Shown here piece after piece: positions 48,315 through 60,711 of a stretch of 64,000 nt of DNA; within the stretch, counting starts at the first letter, position 1, and every line of letters begins with the position of its first letter. Location: assembly GCA_034231615.1 (NCBI GenBank), contig CM067314.1, positions 10,453,740 to 10,517,739 on the forward strand, written 5' to 3'. The translations under genes and the position numbers were made by a program. A model generated the notes under the pieces. The model searched no databases and was not told the DNA's origin. It saw nothing but the letters and a program-made list of their open reading frames with translations. The stretch is from Meghimatium bilineatum (Eukaryota > Mollusca > Gastropoda > Stylommatophora > Philomycidae).

Positions 48315-48495
48315 GATATAGTGTGCGCCGAAGACGAATGTGTCGGGCTAATGGCGTAAATAAAACAGCGACACAACGCATTTCCATTCTCTGGACTACA
48401 TCCTTCTGGAAATCTAATAGGACCGTGGTCCTGCTACAAGAGATATCCAGTGGGAGTTTGAGAATGAACACTAATAAAGAAGAAGAAACGATTTA
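48315..48495 (+). mobile_element. SINE-like family A, variant 3' end
   Basis: GTGTCGGGCTAATGGCG, ACACAACGCATTTCCATTC, GGACTACATCC, TCCTGCTACAAGAGATATCC, GGGAGTTTGAGAATGAACAC and an AAAGAAGAAGAAAC tail. Confidence 0.72.
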
Positions 48496-48940
48496 GTGAC
48501 AACGAAACCCTTGCCCAACACGGCTCATACAGGGAGAATTAGGTTGAGTACCATGGGCATAGTTGGGCGTTGTCTTTCCTACACGAGATTTGTTTGCCGA
48601 CTGCAAAGCTCCTCGTCTGGAATAAATGCAATCTATCTACTTTTTTGTGTGATAAACGCAATGGCAGAGAGTCAAAACATATTCCGAGTCAGGTGATGTA
48701 TTGACCGGCTATCACACACGGGCGAGAAAATGTGCTTAGAAATGTAGCGCCTCATCTAGGACGGTGTTTTAAATATGAGTCTAATTCAACCGTGGCCGTT
48801 ACCCAACATGGCTCACACAGAAGAAATTAGGCCTTGGGCCTATGGTCACATGGTGGTAATGGAATGGTCTTCATACATGAGAAATAGCTCACTGGCTGTG
48901 AAGTGCCTCGTCGAAGGGAAAACACACAATTGTTGACCCA
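48496..48940. repeat. Old tandem duplication, about 240-bp unit
   Basis: 48500-48720 and 48780-48940 share CCCAACAYGGCTCA-type text, AGAATTAGG/AGAAATTAGG, TACAYGAGA and GCCTCGTC. Diverged, non-coding. Confidence 0.5.
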
Positions 48941-50010
48941 GGCAAACTATCAGCTCCTCTCGTGACATATACCCACTCTTAATAGAAGTCTCCTTCAACC
49001 AGCATTGCAGTATTCTGAAAGTTGAAGTCTACTGGGTATGAAAGAAATCTCTGACAGACCACACCACAGCATATTGGAAGTAAGAGCAAACAGCTAGCAA
49101 TTCCTAGAAATAGCAACCAACCAACCAATCATCTACTGTTTGACATTTCACAGCATTATTTCGTTCTTTCTTTTTAGTTTCCCCGTAGATGTAGATTTAC
49201 CTGCAGTCCTCTCATATTACGGTTGAGATGGATAATCTAAAGGGGAGTTAGCCTTCAAAATGAACATATTTTTATTTATAGCGTTAACTCCCTTTTATAA
49301 TTTACACATACTGAACTTGTAATGATCACCAACATTTACCGAGAGGCTGCTATGACAGAACAAAGATTTCGTACTTTTTATCTAATATCTCATATTATTA
49401 ATATACATATTTATCAGGAAATAATATTGTTCATTACATATTTATAATTAGTTCACCTCACTTTCTTCTTGAGTTGAAAATCAAAACTAATGTGTAAATC
49501 ATTGTTTCTTTTCTCAGCGGAGTAAACCAACACCAGGTATTGTTTCATTTATTTCCAATTTTAAATTTTATATTTGGTTTTGGGTGTTCTTTTGTGATTT
49601 ATACTGATGTTCCTTTGAGTGTTGTTTCGTGACCACAAAATTGTATAAGACGTGTTGGCTCATTAGGAATCATCCTCCTAAACTGATGCATTTGTCTTTT
49701 CCAGTAGTGTTCATTGGTCATTATGTATACTGTATACATTACGTCGACATCCAAGGAATATCAGGAAATTGACAAATGTTTGTCTTCATAGCGATGATTT
49801 CTAATTATGTTCACAGATCGATTACCGATGGTAACTGAAGACCTACTAGCCAATAGGAAATCATTGATTCTTAACAATCCATTTAACTACTACCTACCTA
49901 CCAAATCAAGCGACTAGTTAAAACAATAATTATAAAATGATTTATTTCATATTATCCATTCGGCCTTATAATGTAGAAGGTCATGGATCAGACTATAATC
50001 ACTATAAAAT
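48941..50010. other. Nothing certain
   Basis: Contains a pyrimidine-rich acceptor and donor pair at 49517/49537 enclosing 19 nt that could be a linker exon of the vWA gene, but it does not preserve phase. No other feature supported. Confidence 0.35.
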
Positions 50011-50014
50011 AATG

Positions 50015-50300
50015 AATCACAGTGTTACCAGAACAGTGTTACCCACAGAGTTGTCTAAATAGTGTTACCCACATTGTGTTACCCAAACAGTGTTACCCAC
50101 ATAGTTGTCTAAATAGTGTTACCCACATAGTGTTACACAAACAGTGTTACCCACATAGTGTTACCGAGACAGTGTTACCCACATAGTGTTACACAAACAG
50201 TGTTACCCACATAGTGTTACGGAGACAGTGTTACCCACATAGTGTTACACAAACAGTGTTTCCCACATAGTGTTACCGAGACAGTGTTACCCACACTACC
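50015..50300. repeat. AGTGTTACCCACAT repeat
   Basis: About 17 short units of ACAGTGTTACCCACAT / AGTGTTACACAA in a higher-order pattern of about 55 bp. Confidence 0.95.
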
Positions 50301-50404
50301 GTGAAAAAAATCTTTTGTCATCGAATATTGTCTCATCATGTTCCTGTAACACCATATTTTACTAAGTATCACGTTTTTTAGCAGCGGCTCTTATAATTCC
50401 ATCA

Positions 50405-50548
50405 CGTACACACACACATTGGGCTTATGTTCTAGGTAACATACACACACACACACATTGGGCGTATGTTCTAGGTAACATACACACACACATTGGGCTT
50501 ATGTTCTAGGTAACATACACACACACACTGGTCGTATGTTCTAGGTAA
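50405..50548. repeat. About 40-50-bp minisatellite with CA tract, 4 copies
   Basis: ACACACACATTGGGCTTATG followed by TTCTAGGTAACAT; the CA part varies in length. Confidence 0.93.
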
Positions 50549-50604
50549 TCGATAACCATCATACGTCTATAGCATTTATGTGTAAAACTGTAAAAATGTA
50601 TAAC

Positions 50605-50970
50605 CTAATACTTACCTAAAACACCCGATGTGTAAGCTATGCAACGCAGACTATTATGAACGGGTATGAGAATAATGAAGGTGACAATATACAAGATAGC
50701 TTCAACCTTAAGGTCTTTTTCAAGAGAATACAGGGCAACCATATTTCTGCATGTAAATGTCGGAGTTCTGATGTATTTGTTACACTGTCTTTATTGTTAC
50801 TGATTTTCCTGTGTTCACTGTTTCTTTTGTATTCTCTTGAAAATGAACTTAAGGTTGAAACGTTAAAACGTATACTGTTATCTGTTTTGTTTTCATACAA
50901 GCATCCGTGAGTCTAATAGTCTTGCATTCGTTGTAACGCTGATCCACCGTGTGTTTTATGTAAATAATAT
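50605..50970. repeat. Diverged foldback element
   Basis: Left arm 50605-50735 and right arm 50835-50970 are diverged reverse complements; near the centre TTTTTCAAGAGAATAC pairs with GTATTCTCTTGAAAAT, flanked by CTTAAGGTTGAAACGTT. Resembles the foldback at 22523. Confidence 0.75.
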
Positions 50971-50999
50971 TGTCAACATTTAACAACTATTTAATATAT

Positions 51000-52060
51000 C
51001 CATGTTATTTATCCACATAACAAATCTGCATCAGATTCAGGACGTGTGACATAAATCCAGATGGCAAAGGGACAGAAAATAGAAATATTTTCAAAAACCT
51101 CGAACTCATGGAAAAATTAATTGTGATTTTTTATCGATCTGTAATTACTTGAATATCAATACAGAAATAAAGATCACTGCATTTATCTCATTGAGTTCTG
51201 ATTTATATTAGTGCATGTGAAATCACATTGTTGTGGGTTTTTTAATGAAAATTTACAGCATCTGATGTTGACAAAGGTATTGCTGTACTTGTTAAAGATA
51301 TTGTGGCTATGTTCCCAACCATGTTCCCATCTATGTTCCCAGCCATGTTCCCAGACATGTTGTAGTATGTAGTCGTTGTAATGAAATGTGTATTTGTCGA
51401 ACACAGAACTGCTGCCCGCTGTACGACACCACGAGAAGAACTGTATGGCCATCTGAAACAGCTGGGACGGATACTGTCTACGGCCCTGTTAAACAACTGG
51501 GAAGTATAGGGTTTACGGCCCTGTCTCGGGGTTGGTGAACACAGTTCATTCATGAAACCTATATCAACATCTGACTGATTGAATAACGGTCTTCTTCTTC
51601 TTTCTCTTCTCATGTACATTTCGGTGTTGAGAGGAGAGTGAGTGTACGGTCTTTTGCTCTTCTATTTGCCTATTCTGCTGTTATATTTCCGAGTGTCTCT
51701 AATATACTATCTATCCACGTTTTACACGGGCGTACAATTGGTTCAATAACGATGAATAAGAAACATATAACAACAGTCGTCAATATCAGCATAATAATAT
51801 TCTAATACTGATGTAGTCTAATGTAGGTACATTAGTCCACGACCAAACAAAAATAATCAATATCAGCATTACAAAATTCTAATATGATAACTTGTAAAAA
51901 GACACGAAGAAACCTTTTGTCTGTTTCTTGGATAAGCTAGATAAAATAAGACACATTTACTTACCCAGTTGATCAGTCAAACACCTAGTCCTTTGTGACA
52001 ACCAGATATCAAACGCCCATCTGGCATATTTCGAAAGACAACACATGTTTTAAAGTAGGC
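51000..52060. other. Mostly plain sequence; one 12-bp repeat
   Basis: At 51310-51360 the unit ATGTTCCCAACC-type occurs four times. An acceptor-like TTTACAG at 51258 opens a short frame over it ending in TAG at 51369; this could be a terminal exon of the vWA gene but is unproven. Nothing else recognised. Confidence 0.35.
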
Positions 52061-52147
52061 CAGGGGTGGGCAAACTTTTTGTGCAGAGGGCCGCATTGAA
52101 AATTGTAAAGCTATTGGAGGGCCGCATATAATATTATGTATATTTGG

Positions 52148-52196
<49 letters not shown>

Positions 52197-52397
52197 AATA
52201 ATGTCAAATTGGGAAAAATATTGAACATATAATATATAAGGAAGTCGAATTAAAATTCCAATAGATTTCTCTGTAATATTAATGGAAAAAAAATCATTTT
52301 TGACGATCGTCCGTTTATTTAAAAATGTGTTTGAGGGCCGCAAAATATCCAATGAAGGGCCGAATACGGCCCGTGGGCCCTAGTTTGCCCACCCCTG
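52061..52397. mobile_element. hAT-type MITE with perfect TIRs and TSD
   Basis: Starts CAGGGGTGGGCAAACT and ends AGTTTGCCCACCCCTG: perfect 16-bp inverted repeats. Flanked by identical 8-bp AAGTAGGC at 52053-52060 and 52398-52405. An 8-bp TSD and CAG...CTG ends are typical of hAT elements. Inside are GAGGGCCGCA-type subterminal repeats near both ends and a TA microsatellite (52148-52192). No transposase, so non-autonomous. The perfect TSD suggests a fairly recent insertion. Confidence 0.95.
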
Positions 52398-52834
52398 AAG
52401 TAGGCGATATAAGATTTTAAACGCCTACAATTCCAAATTCCTAATGATTTCGTAAACAATGACAAACTGGCAAATGCTATTTCGCAACTATTTTCCAACA
52501 TGTTTGAATAAACTGTATTCTCCTATTATATTTGGAACACAGAACACAGACACAGAACACAGAACACAATTTCTTAATTATTAGAATTGATATATTTCAT
52601 GTCAACTGTATTTACAAATTCCTTGATCGCGTGTTATTTGTGGCTTATTGGCTATGTGAACCTGGCACATAAGGAACACGTCTCCGCTTCAACAAGTAAC
52701 GCAATTACAATCATACTGATGATTCGTTCCAGGACAAAAGGATGACATGTTTAGCGTATAAATATATTTCTTTATCAACCATAAGGGGGTGCAACGGGAA
52801 CGCATTGCTCTAGGCGGACCCAGGGTTAGCAGAT
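52398..52834. other. Nothing recognised
   Basis: Only a short CACAGAACACAGA repeat at 52540-52568. Confidence 0.4.
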
Positions 52835-53120
52835 AATCAAGATCCTAAATGTACCTCCTCGCAGTGCACCCTGGAAACAGAAATACAGCAGCTCGAGCTG
52901 ATTCTGACAAAATCATTTGGGGATCGTGTCCGAGAATGTGGAGGTAGCGGATGGAAAGAGATTTCACTGCATAAGAGACAGACAATATCTCCGACACCAC
53001 CAGCAGCACCACATATAGCGACACTGTCGACATACAGTGAAGCTAGTCAGTCCAGTCCGAACATTGGAGGAGCGGCCAATGTAAAATGCACGTAAAGGTA
53101 GATGCATGGCGAGAAACAAA
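52835..53120 (-). repeat. Dispersed repeat shared with 47920-48215
   Basis: Second copy of the unclassified element; minus strand reads ARAAVFLFPGCTARRYI. Confidence 0.68.
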
Positions 53121-53309
53121 TAGATTTCATTCGGAGTACAATGAAACAATGAAAGGGCAGAACAGCGCTAGAGGGCAGCGCGAACTGCAAATAGAAAGTG
53201 ACAAGTTTCTAGGAAAGGGTAACTATAAGCTCCGTCAGCTCGAGGCGAGCTTCTAGTTACCTGTGCTCCGAACAGACAGAGACCCAATCATTAGCGTTCG
53301 GAAAAGCAA

Positions 53310-53620
53310 GAAGTCCTAACCCAACTAATGTCGAGTCTTCCTAAACCGGAAATATGCTCGCGAAGAGAAAGGGTCCCGTACCCGATAGGCTTAGGCAAGA
53401 AAGGGACAACGATGGCAGTCCTGGCTCAACTCTACTGTCAAGTTTTCCTATACCGGAAATACAGTTGCAGAGAGAAAGGGTTCCGTACCCGATGGGCTCA
53501 GGCACAAAAGAGACAACGATTTTAGCCCTGACCCAACTCTAATGTCAGGTTTTCCTATACCGGAAATACACTTGCAGAGAGAAAGGGTTCAGTACCTGAT
53601 GTGCTCAGGCGCTATTGGGA
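53310..53620. repeat. About 106-bp tandem repeat, 3 copies
   Basis: TCCTAWACCGGAAATA recurs near 53338, 53445 and 53553; each is followed by GAGAGAAAGGGTTCCGTACC and a GGCTCAGGCA element. More GC-rich than the surroundings. Confidence 0.85.
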
Positions 53621-53959
53621 CAAGGTCGCTCAGCTCGAGAACGCCTTGCTCTCAAACGCGTGGTGTGAGACTCGAACTTGGACAAGGGGTACACGATGTC
53701 GGTGAATGACACCTCGGCTAAGAGGGCGAAAGAGCCAGGGTCCAACTCTTCCGATAAGTTCTTCCCCTTAAGGAACCAGGCTCACGGTTGAGAAATGGTT
53801 CAGTACCCGATCGGCACAGGCACATTACGTCCAATTACACGAGGCAAGTTCATAGACAGTGAAACACCTTGTGCAAGACAGACGAGAGCAAAAATCTTCT
53901 TGGCGAAGAGTCACCACATACACGCATGCCTGGAGACAGATATTGAGGCTGTCACAGGC

Positions 53960-54115
53960 TATGGTAGCCCACCCGAATTGTTAAGGCATGCTGAAATCGG
54001 ATGTGCTAGGCCTACAAGGTGCATAACGGTGGCACAACGTAACCCCGCTCCCGGCGGAAATCGCACGGATATCCGTGCTGGTTACAATGGAGCGAACGCA
54101 AAACAAACAATCATC
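53960..54115 (+). mobile_element. SINE-like family A, diverged
   Basis: GGCATGCTGAAATCGGATGT, GCTAGGCCTACAAGGTGC, GTGGCACAACG and GGAGCGAACGCAAAACAAAC follow the order of the family A 3' half. Confidence 0.5.
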
Positions 54116-54119
54116 AACC

Positions 54120-55025
54120 ATAATTAACTTCAAGCTCTTTAAAAGATGACAATATATTATGTCATGATAAGGGATGTCAAACAAATATAGCCTAGCGTCT
54201 ATTTGTGATCGGAAAATCCTCTTCCGTACCTCTCATGCTCCATATTTCTAGTTCTAGGAACATATACCCCAGGGGATCTTTATCTAGGGTTGAAAGAAGT
54301 GTCTTCAAAAGAGGGCTGTAATCGCTCATTGAACCAAAATATATGACCAATCGAGGATGATTGCATCGTGAATGGCAGATTTTTCATACAATAAGGTCTG
54401 TGGACTGTGTCATTCTTGACTGATACTATTTATCCTTGCGTCATTCTTGACTGATGCTACTTATCGCCGCGGTCCAATGGCTCGATACATAGTTATACAC
54501 AAAGTAGCATATATATAAGGCCGACACATCAATCTAAGAAGAAGTTTACAGTCCGCAGTTCCTAATATCTTAAGAAGGTTATTAAAATATATGACCTTAT
54601 TCGTCCTGACAGACGAGATGAAGCAAGTCTGCATCAGATGGAGTTGAAGTGGTACGAGCAGGGTAGGATTTCTCATGACTAAATATGCCTTTCCATCGGG
54701 GCTTTTAAGGCTATTCATGATGCGGTTCAATAAGATGTGTCTAAACACCTTCACATATCATCTATGAACAATACCTGATCCGTGCTCACTCGCAGTTTCA
54801 AAATATCAACACATATTTCCGTGTGGTATCAGAAAAAAAAAACCAATCAGAAAAAAGCAGGTTAATTTAGAGAAGGTCTATTGAATCACATAATGCCTGA
54901 AACAAATTAACAGAAATACAGGAATATGGGCAGATCTTACACAAGTTAATTTAAACAATTAACACATAATCGTATTTATGTCATATAAACAGAAATGGGT
55001 TATTTTTTGGAACACGAGGCGACCG
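54120..55025. other. Nothing recognised
   Basis: Includes a 97-codon minus frame (54461-54754) without known motif. No repeat or element supported. Confidence 0.35.
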
Positions 55026-55029
55026 CCAT

Positions 55030-55640
55030 ATTTTAGGGGTGTGTCATGTGACGTATTCCTTCCAGAACGTTGTCTTCCCAATGAACTCTCTGAACCTCTC
55101 TCTGTCTTGGGCGATGTGGCTTGCATTTTCTAGCGATGTATTCATGTTATCTTTAATGTCGTCAGTCCATCGTCTTCTTGGTCTGCCCCTTCTCCTCATC
55201 CCAGGTACTCTTCCCTCCATTATTTGTCTTTCTAAACAGTTATGTCTCTTTATATAACCAAACAGGCGTAGTTTTCTTTTTGTTATTGTGTTTAGTAACC
55301 AACACTCTGGAATATTCAGTGTGATTATAATATCTGAGTTTCTGATATTGTCCTTCCATGATATTCTAAGTATCTTTCTGTAGCATTCAGCTCGAAGGCG
55401 TTGATCTTCTTTGCCGCTGTTTTACTTAGAGTCCATGTTTCACAGCCGTATGTTGCAACCGGAAATCTAAAGGTTCGTATCATTAGCACTTTCGTTTCTA
55501 TTTTGTTGTTTTTCCATATGTTTTTCAGCCGTGTTATTTTGCAATATGCCATTGCCAATCTCTTCCTTATTTCTGCCATGCATAGAACGAATGTGTTCTC
55601 TTTAAGGTGCTCGATTAACGGTTGTTCCTTCCCGAAAGTA
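55030..55640 (-). mobile_element. LINE ORF2 C-terminal half, minus
   Basis: Minus strand: AEIRKRLAMAYCKITRLKNI, ETKVLMIRTFRFPVATYGCE-TWTLS, then RRRGRPRRRWTDDIKDNM, LENASHIAQDRERFREFI and KTTFWKEYVT. Two frames, no large breaks. Related to 31135-31400. Confidence 0.88.
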
Positions 55641-55899
55641 ATGGCAACCTACGGGAATATTGTGCCTAGAAATTTTAGGGGTAACTTATCTAAATAGTAT
55701 ACCCACAATTAATCAATAATTACATTGAATATTAATTATTTCAGAATTATGGGTTAGGAGAGTTGTGATTTCAATAACTAACCTAAATAAATTTATATTT
55801 AAATTAATAAATAATAAACATAAACTGATAAACATAGCTAAGAAAATAATCAAACAGGTAGGCACTCGTTCCAACCAACACAAGAAAACATGATCAAAA

Positions 55900-55955
55900 G
55901 TAAACGTGATTGCCTACGCTATTCGACATGACACTTGAGTGATTGATTGATTGAT
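55900..55955 (+). mobile_element. LINE family 2 tail fragment
   Basis: VIAYAIRHDT at the very end of ORF2, stop, then TGATTGATTGATTGATTGA. Only about 55 bp of the element remain. Confidence 0.65.
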
Positions 55956-56214
55956 TGAGAATTTGAATAAACTTTTGGGAATAATACATTTTAAAAAAAC
56001 CACTTGAAAGTTGTTACATCAATGTATATACATAATCAATGTTGCTCATACATTGTATCGATAGCTAAATTTCATGAATTCTGATCTATAAAGGTATAAC
56101 ATAAGAGAGGAACTACTGTTTACATAATGTGTGTGATTCACAGACATCAGAAGACAACAGATTAAGGTATAAAGGGATAAAAGTGAAAAGAAAAGACAAA
56201 ACAGGAATCCAAAA

Positions 56215-56475
56215 ACAAAAATAACATTGAAGCAGCAGATATGTAGTGTTACAGAGGAATGTTAAGAACACATTGGACAGATAAAAAGGGTAATGAAGAT
56301 CTCTTGAAAGAAGTCAGACAAAGAGACAGTCCATATTTTGCGATGAGGAGAAAGCATTGAGCACATTGTAACAACAGGCAATTTGAAGCGCAAAAGAAGT
56401 ATGGGAAGAATAAGAGCGAAGATGCTTGATAACGTGGTAGTGTTGCATGGGAGAACATAAGTATAGGCAATTATT
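56215..56475 (+). mobile_element. LINE ORF2 C-terminal fragment
   Basis: Plus strand with stops: LRTHWTDKKGN, SIEHIVTTGNLKRKRS, RAKMLDNVVVLHGRT. Same domain as family 1 and 2 C-termini, separate family. Confidence 0.7.
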
Positions 56476-56574
56476 GACAGCACATGAAAAAGTAAAGGTA
56501 TGTCACATGGCAGCAACCTGCCGTCGGGGATGAAGATAACTCTTCATGTACTAAGCTTAAGTAACTATTAGGTG

Positions 56575-56800
56575 GGGTGGTCAGTTCCTTTCCCTGCTGT
56601 CTTTACCTTCCCTAACTCATGCGTCAGGTACTCATTTACAACTGAGTCGACTGGAGGAGTGGTCGTGTCAAGCAAGAAATCACAACCCGGATTTTTGTGT
56701 GTCCTGACGTGGTTTCAAATGTGGCACGCTGCAACCCGGTGATAGCAAGCAAGCTCACTATGAACTAGGCTACTGCGCTCCCCACATGGAGGGAGCTCCC
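56575..56800 (-). mobile_element. SINE-like family B, diverged copy
   Basis: CAGGTACTCATTTACAACTG and AGTCGACTGGAGGAG match the reverse complement of the core at 15720-15745. Confidence 0.5.
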
Positions 56801-57329
56801 ACACAGGGCTATAATAATCAGCAGACATAATAATCAGCGACACGCGGCATAGACTGCAAGAAGACGGTAACCCTTATTCGCATATGCATGAAGCACTCTG
56901 TTCTGGTTTTGAATTGAATTTGAGAAATGAAGCATGGACTAAATCATGAGCTAGATTTCCTGTACAACTGGTGAAACTGGACGTTTTATTTCCCAGTGTT
57001 AATTGGCTATCTTCATTATTGTTTACAATGTATTGTTATTCTCATTTTTTTTCACACTATAAGACCTAAGACATTATTGTGTTTGTGTCTAGAAAGTGAA
57101 CCGGTGAATTGTTTGTCACATGTGGTGTGTCCTGTTCATGTAGGATTGAGATCGTGCGCCGTATTATTAAACATTATTTCACAATTGGTGCGTAACATCC
57201 ATTCAACGCAATCATTGTTGACATACGATAGATCCATAGTGTTCTCCATCACCTTACCGTTAGCTGGACTACTAAAGAATGATAATTTGTGAAGCGGAAA
57301 ATTCTCTAGGCGTCTTATTCTAAATAGTG

Positions 57330-57440
57330 AGATAACATTCGAATATACGATATTGATAACTGCCAACACGCGTTCTGTTCAATGAAATACGATATTGATA
57401 ACTGCCAACACGCGTTCTGTTCAATGAAATACGATATTAA
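57330..57440. repeat. 51-bp direct duplication
   Basis: ATACGATATTGATAACTGCC, AACACGCGTTCTGTTCAATG, AAAT occurs twice in tandem with no difference. Confidence 0.93.
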
Positions 57441-57524
57441 GAGGGGTGTTTCAAACGAAAGCCTTAAATATATATTTTTTTCCATGCGAATATCAATCTA
57501 TCAGTAAAGTGTCAGGTTGAGTGG

Positions 57525-57760
57525 TGTAGGTGATGATATTAAAAGACACGACACCTTATTGAAGACCTTACTTGAGGGTAAAGTCAAAGGAAAGCTAGCA
57601 AGAGGTAAACAGAGATAAAAATGGGAGAGTAACATCACATGATGGACAGGTTACAGTCTAGCAGAGTGCACCACCAAGACAAGAGACAGTGGATGTTGGA
57701 AATACGTTTCAGCCAACCTTCGTTGCGGAGACGGCACTTAATGACGATGATACAGTGTCA
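57525..57760 (+). mobile_element. LINE ORF2 C-terminus
   Basis: Plus strand with stops: DDIKRHDTLLKTLLEGKVKG, KLARGKQR, WTGYSLAECTTKTRDS and SANLRCGDGT, then ATGACGATGATA. Confidence 0.7.
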
Positions 57761-58009
57761 ATCCATCCAGAAACTTGTTTCTTTGTCTTTCTCTGTTTCT
57801 GTTCCAATAATCTTTCTGGTGATTACTAAATAGAGGGTTTCATTTTCTTAAACCATTAAATCGGAGTTCTATATTTTTTTTCTAAGCAGTCAGCGTTCAA
57901 CGTGGGTCGATACAACTTCTCAAGACTTATAAACGCATTAGATCCAAGTGTTAGGATGTTATATTATAAGATAAGCTGGAGGCAACTGATGATATGGTGT
58001 TTTAAGAAG

Positions 58010-58613
<604 letters not shown>

Positions 58614-58619
58614 AAACAA

Positions 58620-59580
58620 TTCCTTGGTCGCATGTATGGACACGAACGCACCACCTAACAAAAGTCCACCTCCAATGTGAAAGTCTTTTCTGCTAATGAC
58701 TCTTCGGGTCATCCAAACAGAAGAACATTACTTGGTTTCAGAATTTGTGTGCAACGGATGTGGGGGGAATTCAAAGTAGAGGTTCTCGATGGGGCAGCTG
58801 GTGCTCTGGCATTGTAATGTGCGGGTGTGAAGTAACATGCAGAATTGTCATTCCACTCTCCCCCACATTAACTACCGTTTTCTTTCATGAGACATTTAAT
58901 AACATTTCTGTGAAAAAATATTTAGGACTCGAGGGTGTGGAGACTTCCATAAATTCCTAGTGTTAATGTTAAGTTCAGATTTCAAAGTAATCCTAGGAGT
59001 ACGTGGTGACTGGATCTGAGGCCTTGACTGATGTTGATTGTTGCAAAGCTCTAATATAACTAAATTGAAGTAACGACCGTGGTTGAAAGGTGCCAACCTC
59101 AACATAAGAGGTACAATTTACTTAACCAAATAATGTTCTGATCTTCAGGGAAAAGGGGGGGGGGTAGGGTAATTTGAACCTCCAATCCCCCTTATATGCG
59201 GGTTTGATTTGAACTATTAACCATTATATGAAACTGCGAGCATAAGTCTATGTTGGAGAAAAGTTCCGTTTCATTCTGAAATGTTATTCCACCTTATTAT
59301 TTGCAATCTCTTAACACAGTAAACAATTATCATTGCATCGCTTATTGTGATTAAAGATAATGATGAAGCGTGTTCAAGCACGCGGCAGAGTAATGTTGCA
59401 TAAGAAAAGATACTATTAACTATACAATGAAGGGCGGAATATTAAATAAAAAATACAATAGATATCGACTTGGAAAATACTATCATTAACTTCATTATTT
59501 TATTGAGTGCAGGTCAACAGAGTGTAGTAGATTGTCTGATAGATGTTTTCATTAATGGTTGATCTATATGTGAAGCGTAA
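58620..59580. other. Nothing recognised
   Basis: Mixed unique-looking sequence with a G run at 59154-59163; no feature supported. Confidence 0.4.
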
Positions 59581-59597
59581 ATTAATTAGGAAGAAGA

Positions 59598-59640
59598 AGA
59601 CAGAGAGAGAGAGAGAGAGAGAAGAAGAAGAAGAAGAGGA
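59598..59640. repeat. (GA)n/(GAA)n microsatellite
   Basis: AGAGAGAGAGAG followed by AAGAAGAAGAAG. Confidence 0.93.
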
Positions 59641-59865
59641 ACAACAACACAATTATTAACAATAGGAAGGAAATAGGCAAATAATTATATGTTGAATTGA
59701 GATAGATTGGAGAGAAAAGTGAGAAAATCTGAAAACACAGTACGGAAAGGAAAAAAATGACAACGAAAGAAAAGGAAAATGTGTTTATGTGATAATAAAG
59801 AGGCATGAGGGAGATACGTACTCATTGAACTTAATAAGTGATTAAGTAAACATGATCCGATACAT

Positions 59866-60665
59866 TTAAGGGGAAGTAGTCCACCACCAATGGCACATTT
59901 TTGGCACATTCTGTTGTAAAACTATTAACTTTATTTTCGTGCCAAGACATGCGGGTGTTGAGAGTAATTTGCTAGGGAATTCACTGACGAGTATGACCAC
60001 AGTGCTAACATGTGCATCATTAGATGGACGTGACATAGGTATTATGTAACTAATTGGACCTTGTCCGTTCATACGATATTCTAACGTGTAAATCATGATA
60101 ACCTGCTTAGAGTTTCTGTAGACAACACAACTCCTAGCACTTTTATTTGTGTTACTCTTAACGGGGCCATTTGTGTATATAATTATGTCTTCTGGTTTCG
60201 AGTGTAACTGGGCAAGTTCATGCACTGTAATATGGGCCCTGACTGCCGTCCATTTTCGACACGCTTTACCTAGTTGTATTATTACTTTAGTCAAGTGATT
60301 TCTTCTTAGTGTCTACCTCCACCCATACACTGCCCTTTCATATTTCTTCAATTCATATATTCTTCACGGTGTGTCTTCAGCGTCTGCAATCCATGATCTG
60401 ACATGCTTGATTCGTTTTCCCTTTGACTCATCTAGACGTTGGTATAATTGGTGGTGGTTGTATTCAGTCACTTTAAGGTACGACCTAACTTGTGCTACCT
60501 GATGTCGCACTCTAATGCTGGGATCAAGCAGAAATCACATAGCAGAGATGAGTGTATCCCTAGTACACCTCAGCACCGCTCTCATTACCTGAATGTGGAC
60601 TTTTCCAGTATATCAACGTGTGTCTGTGACCGTGTTAGTAGGCCGAGAAATAATCTATGACAGAT
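59866..60665 (-). mobile_element. LINE with RNase H domain, minus, degraded
   Basis: Minus strand. First (60665-60300): VLRCTRDTLISAM, VRHQVAQVRSYLKV, SLDxSKGKRIKHVRSWIAD-like text. Then 60294-59866, an open frame of 142 codons with HELAQLHSKPEDIIIYTNG, NKSARSCVVYRNS and NDAHVSTVVILVSE, which corresponds to an RNase H fold. The first catalytic Asp of the usual YTDGS is Asn (YTNGP). Different family from 12477-14110. Confidence 0.72.
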
Positions 60666-60711
60666 AGCACCATCACTTGTAGAAGCAGAAACAGTACCCA
60701 TTCCTGAATGT

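Noticed and set aside
49518..49536. 19-nt microexon between good splice sites
   Set aside because: In the required phase 1 it gives an immediate TAA, and 19 nt would shift the frame; kept only as a candidate gene end.
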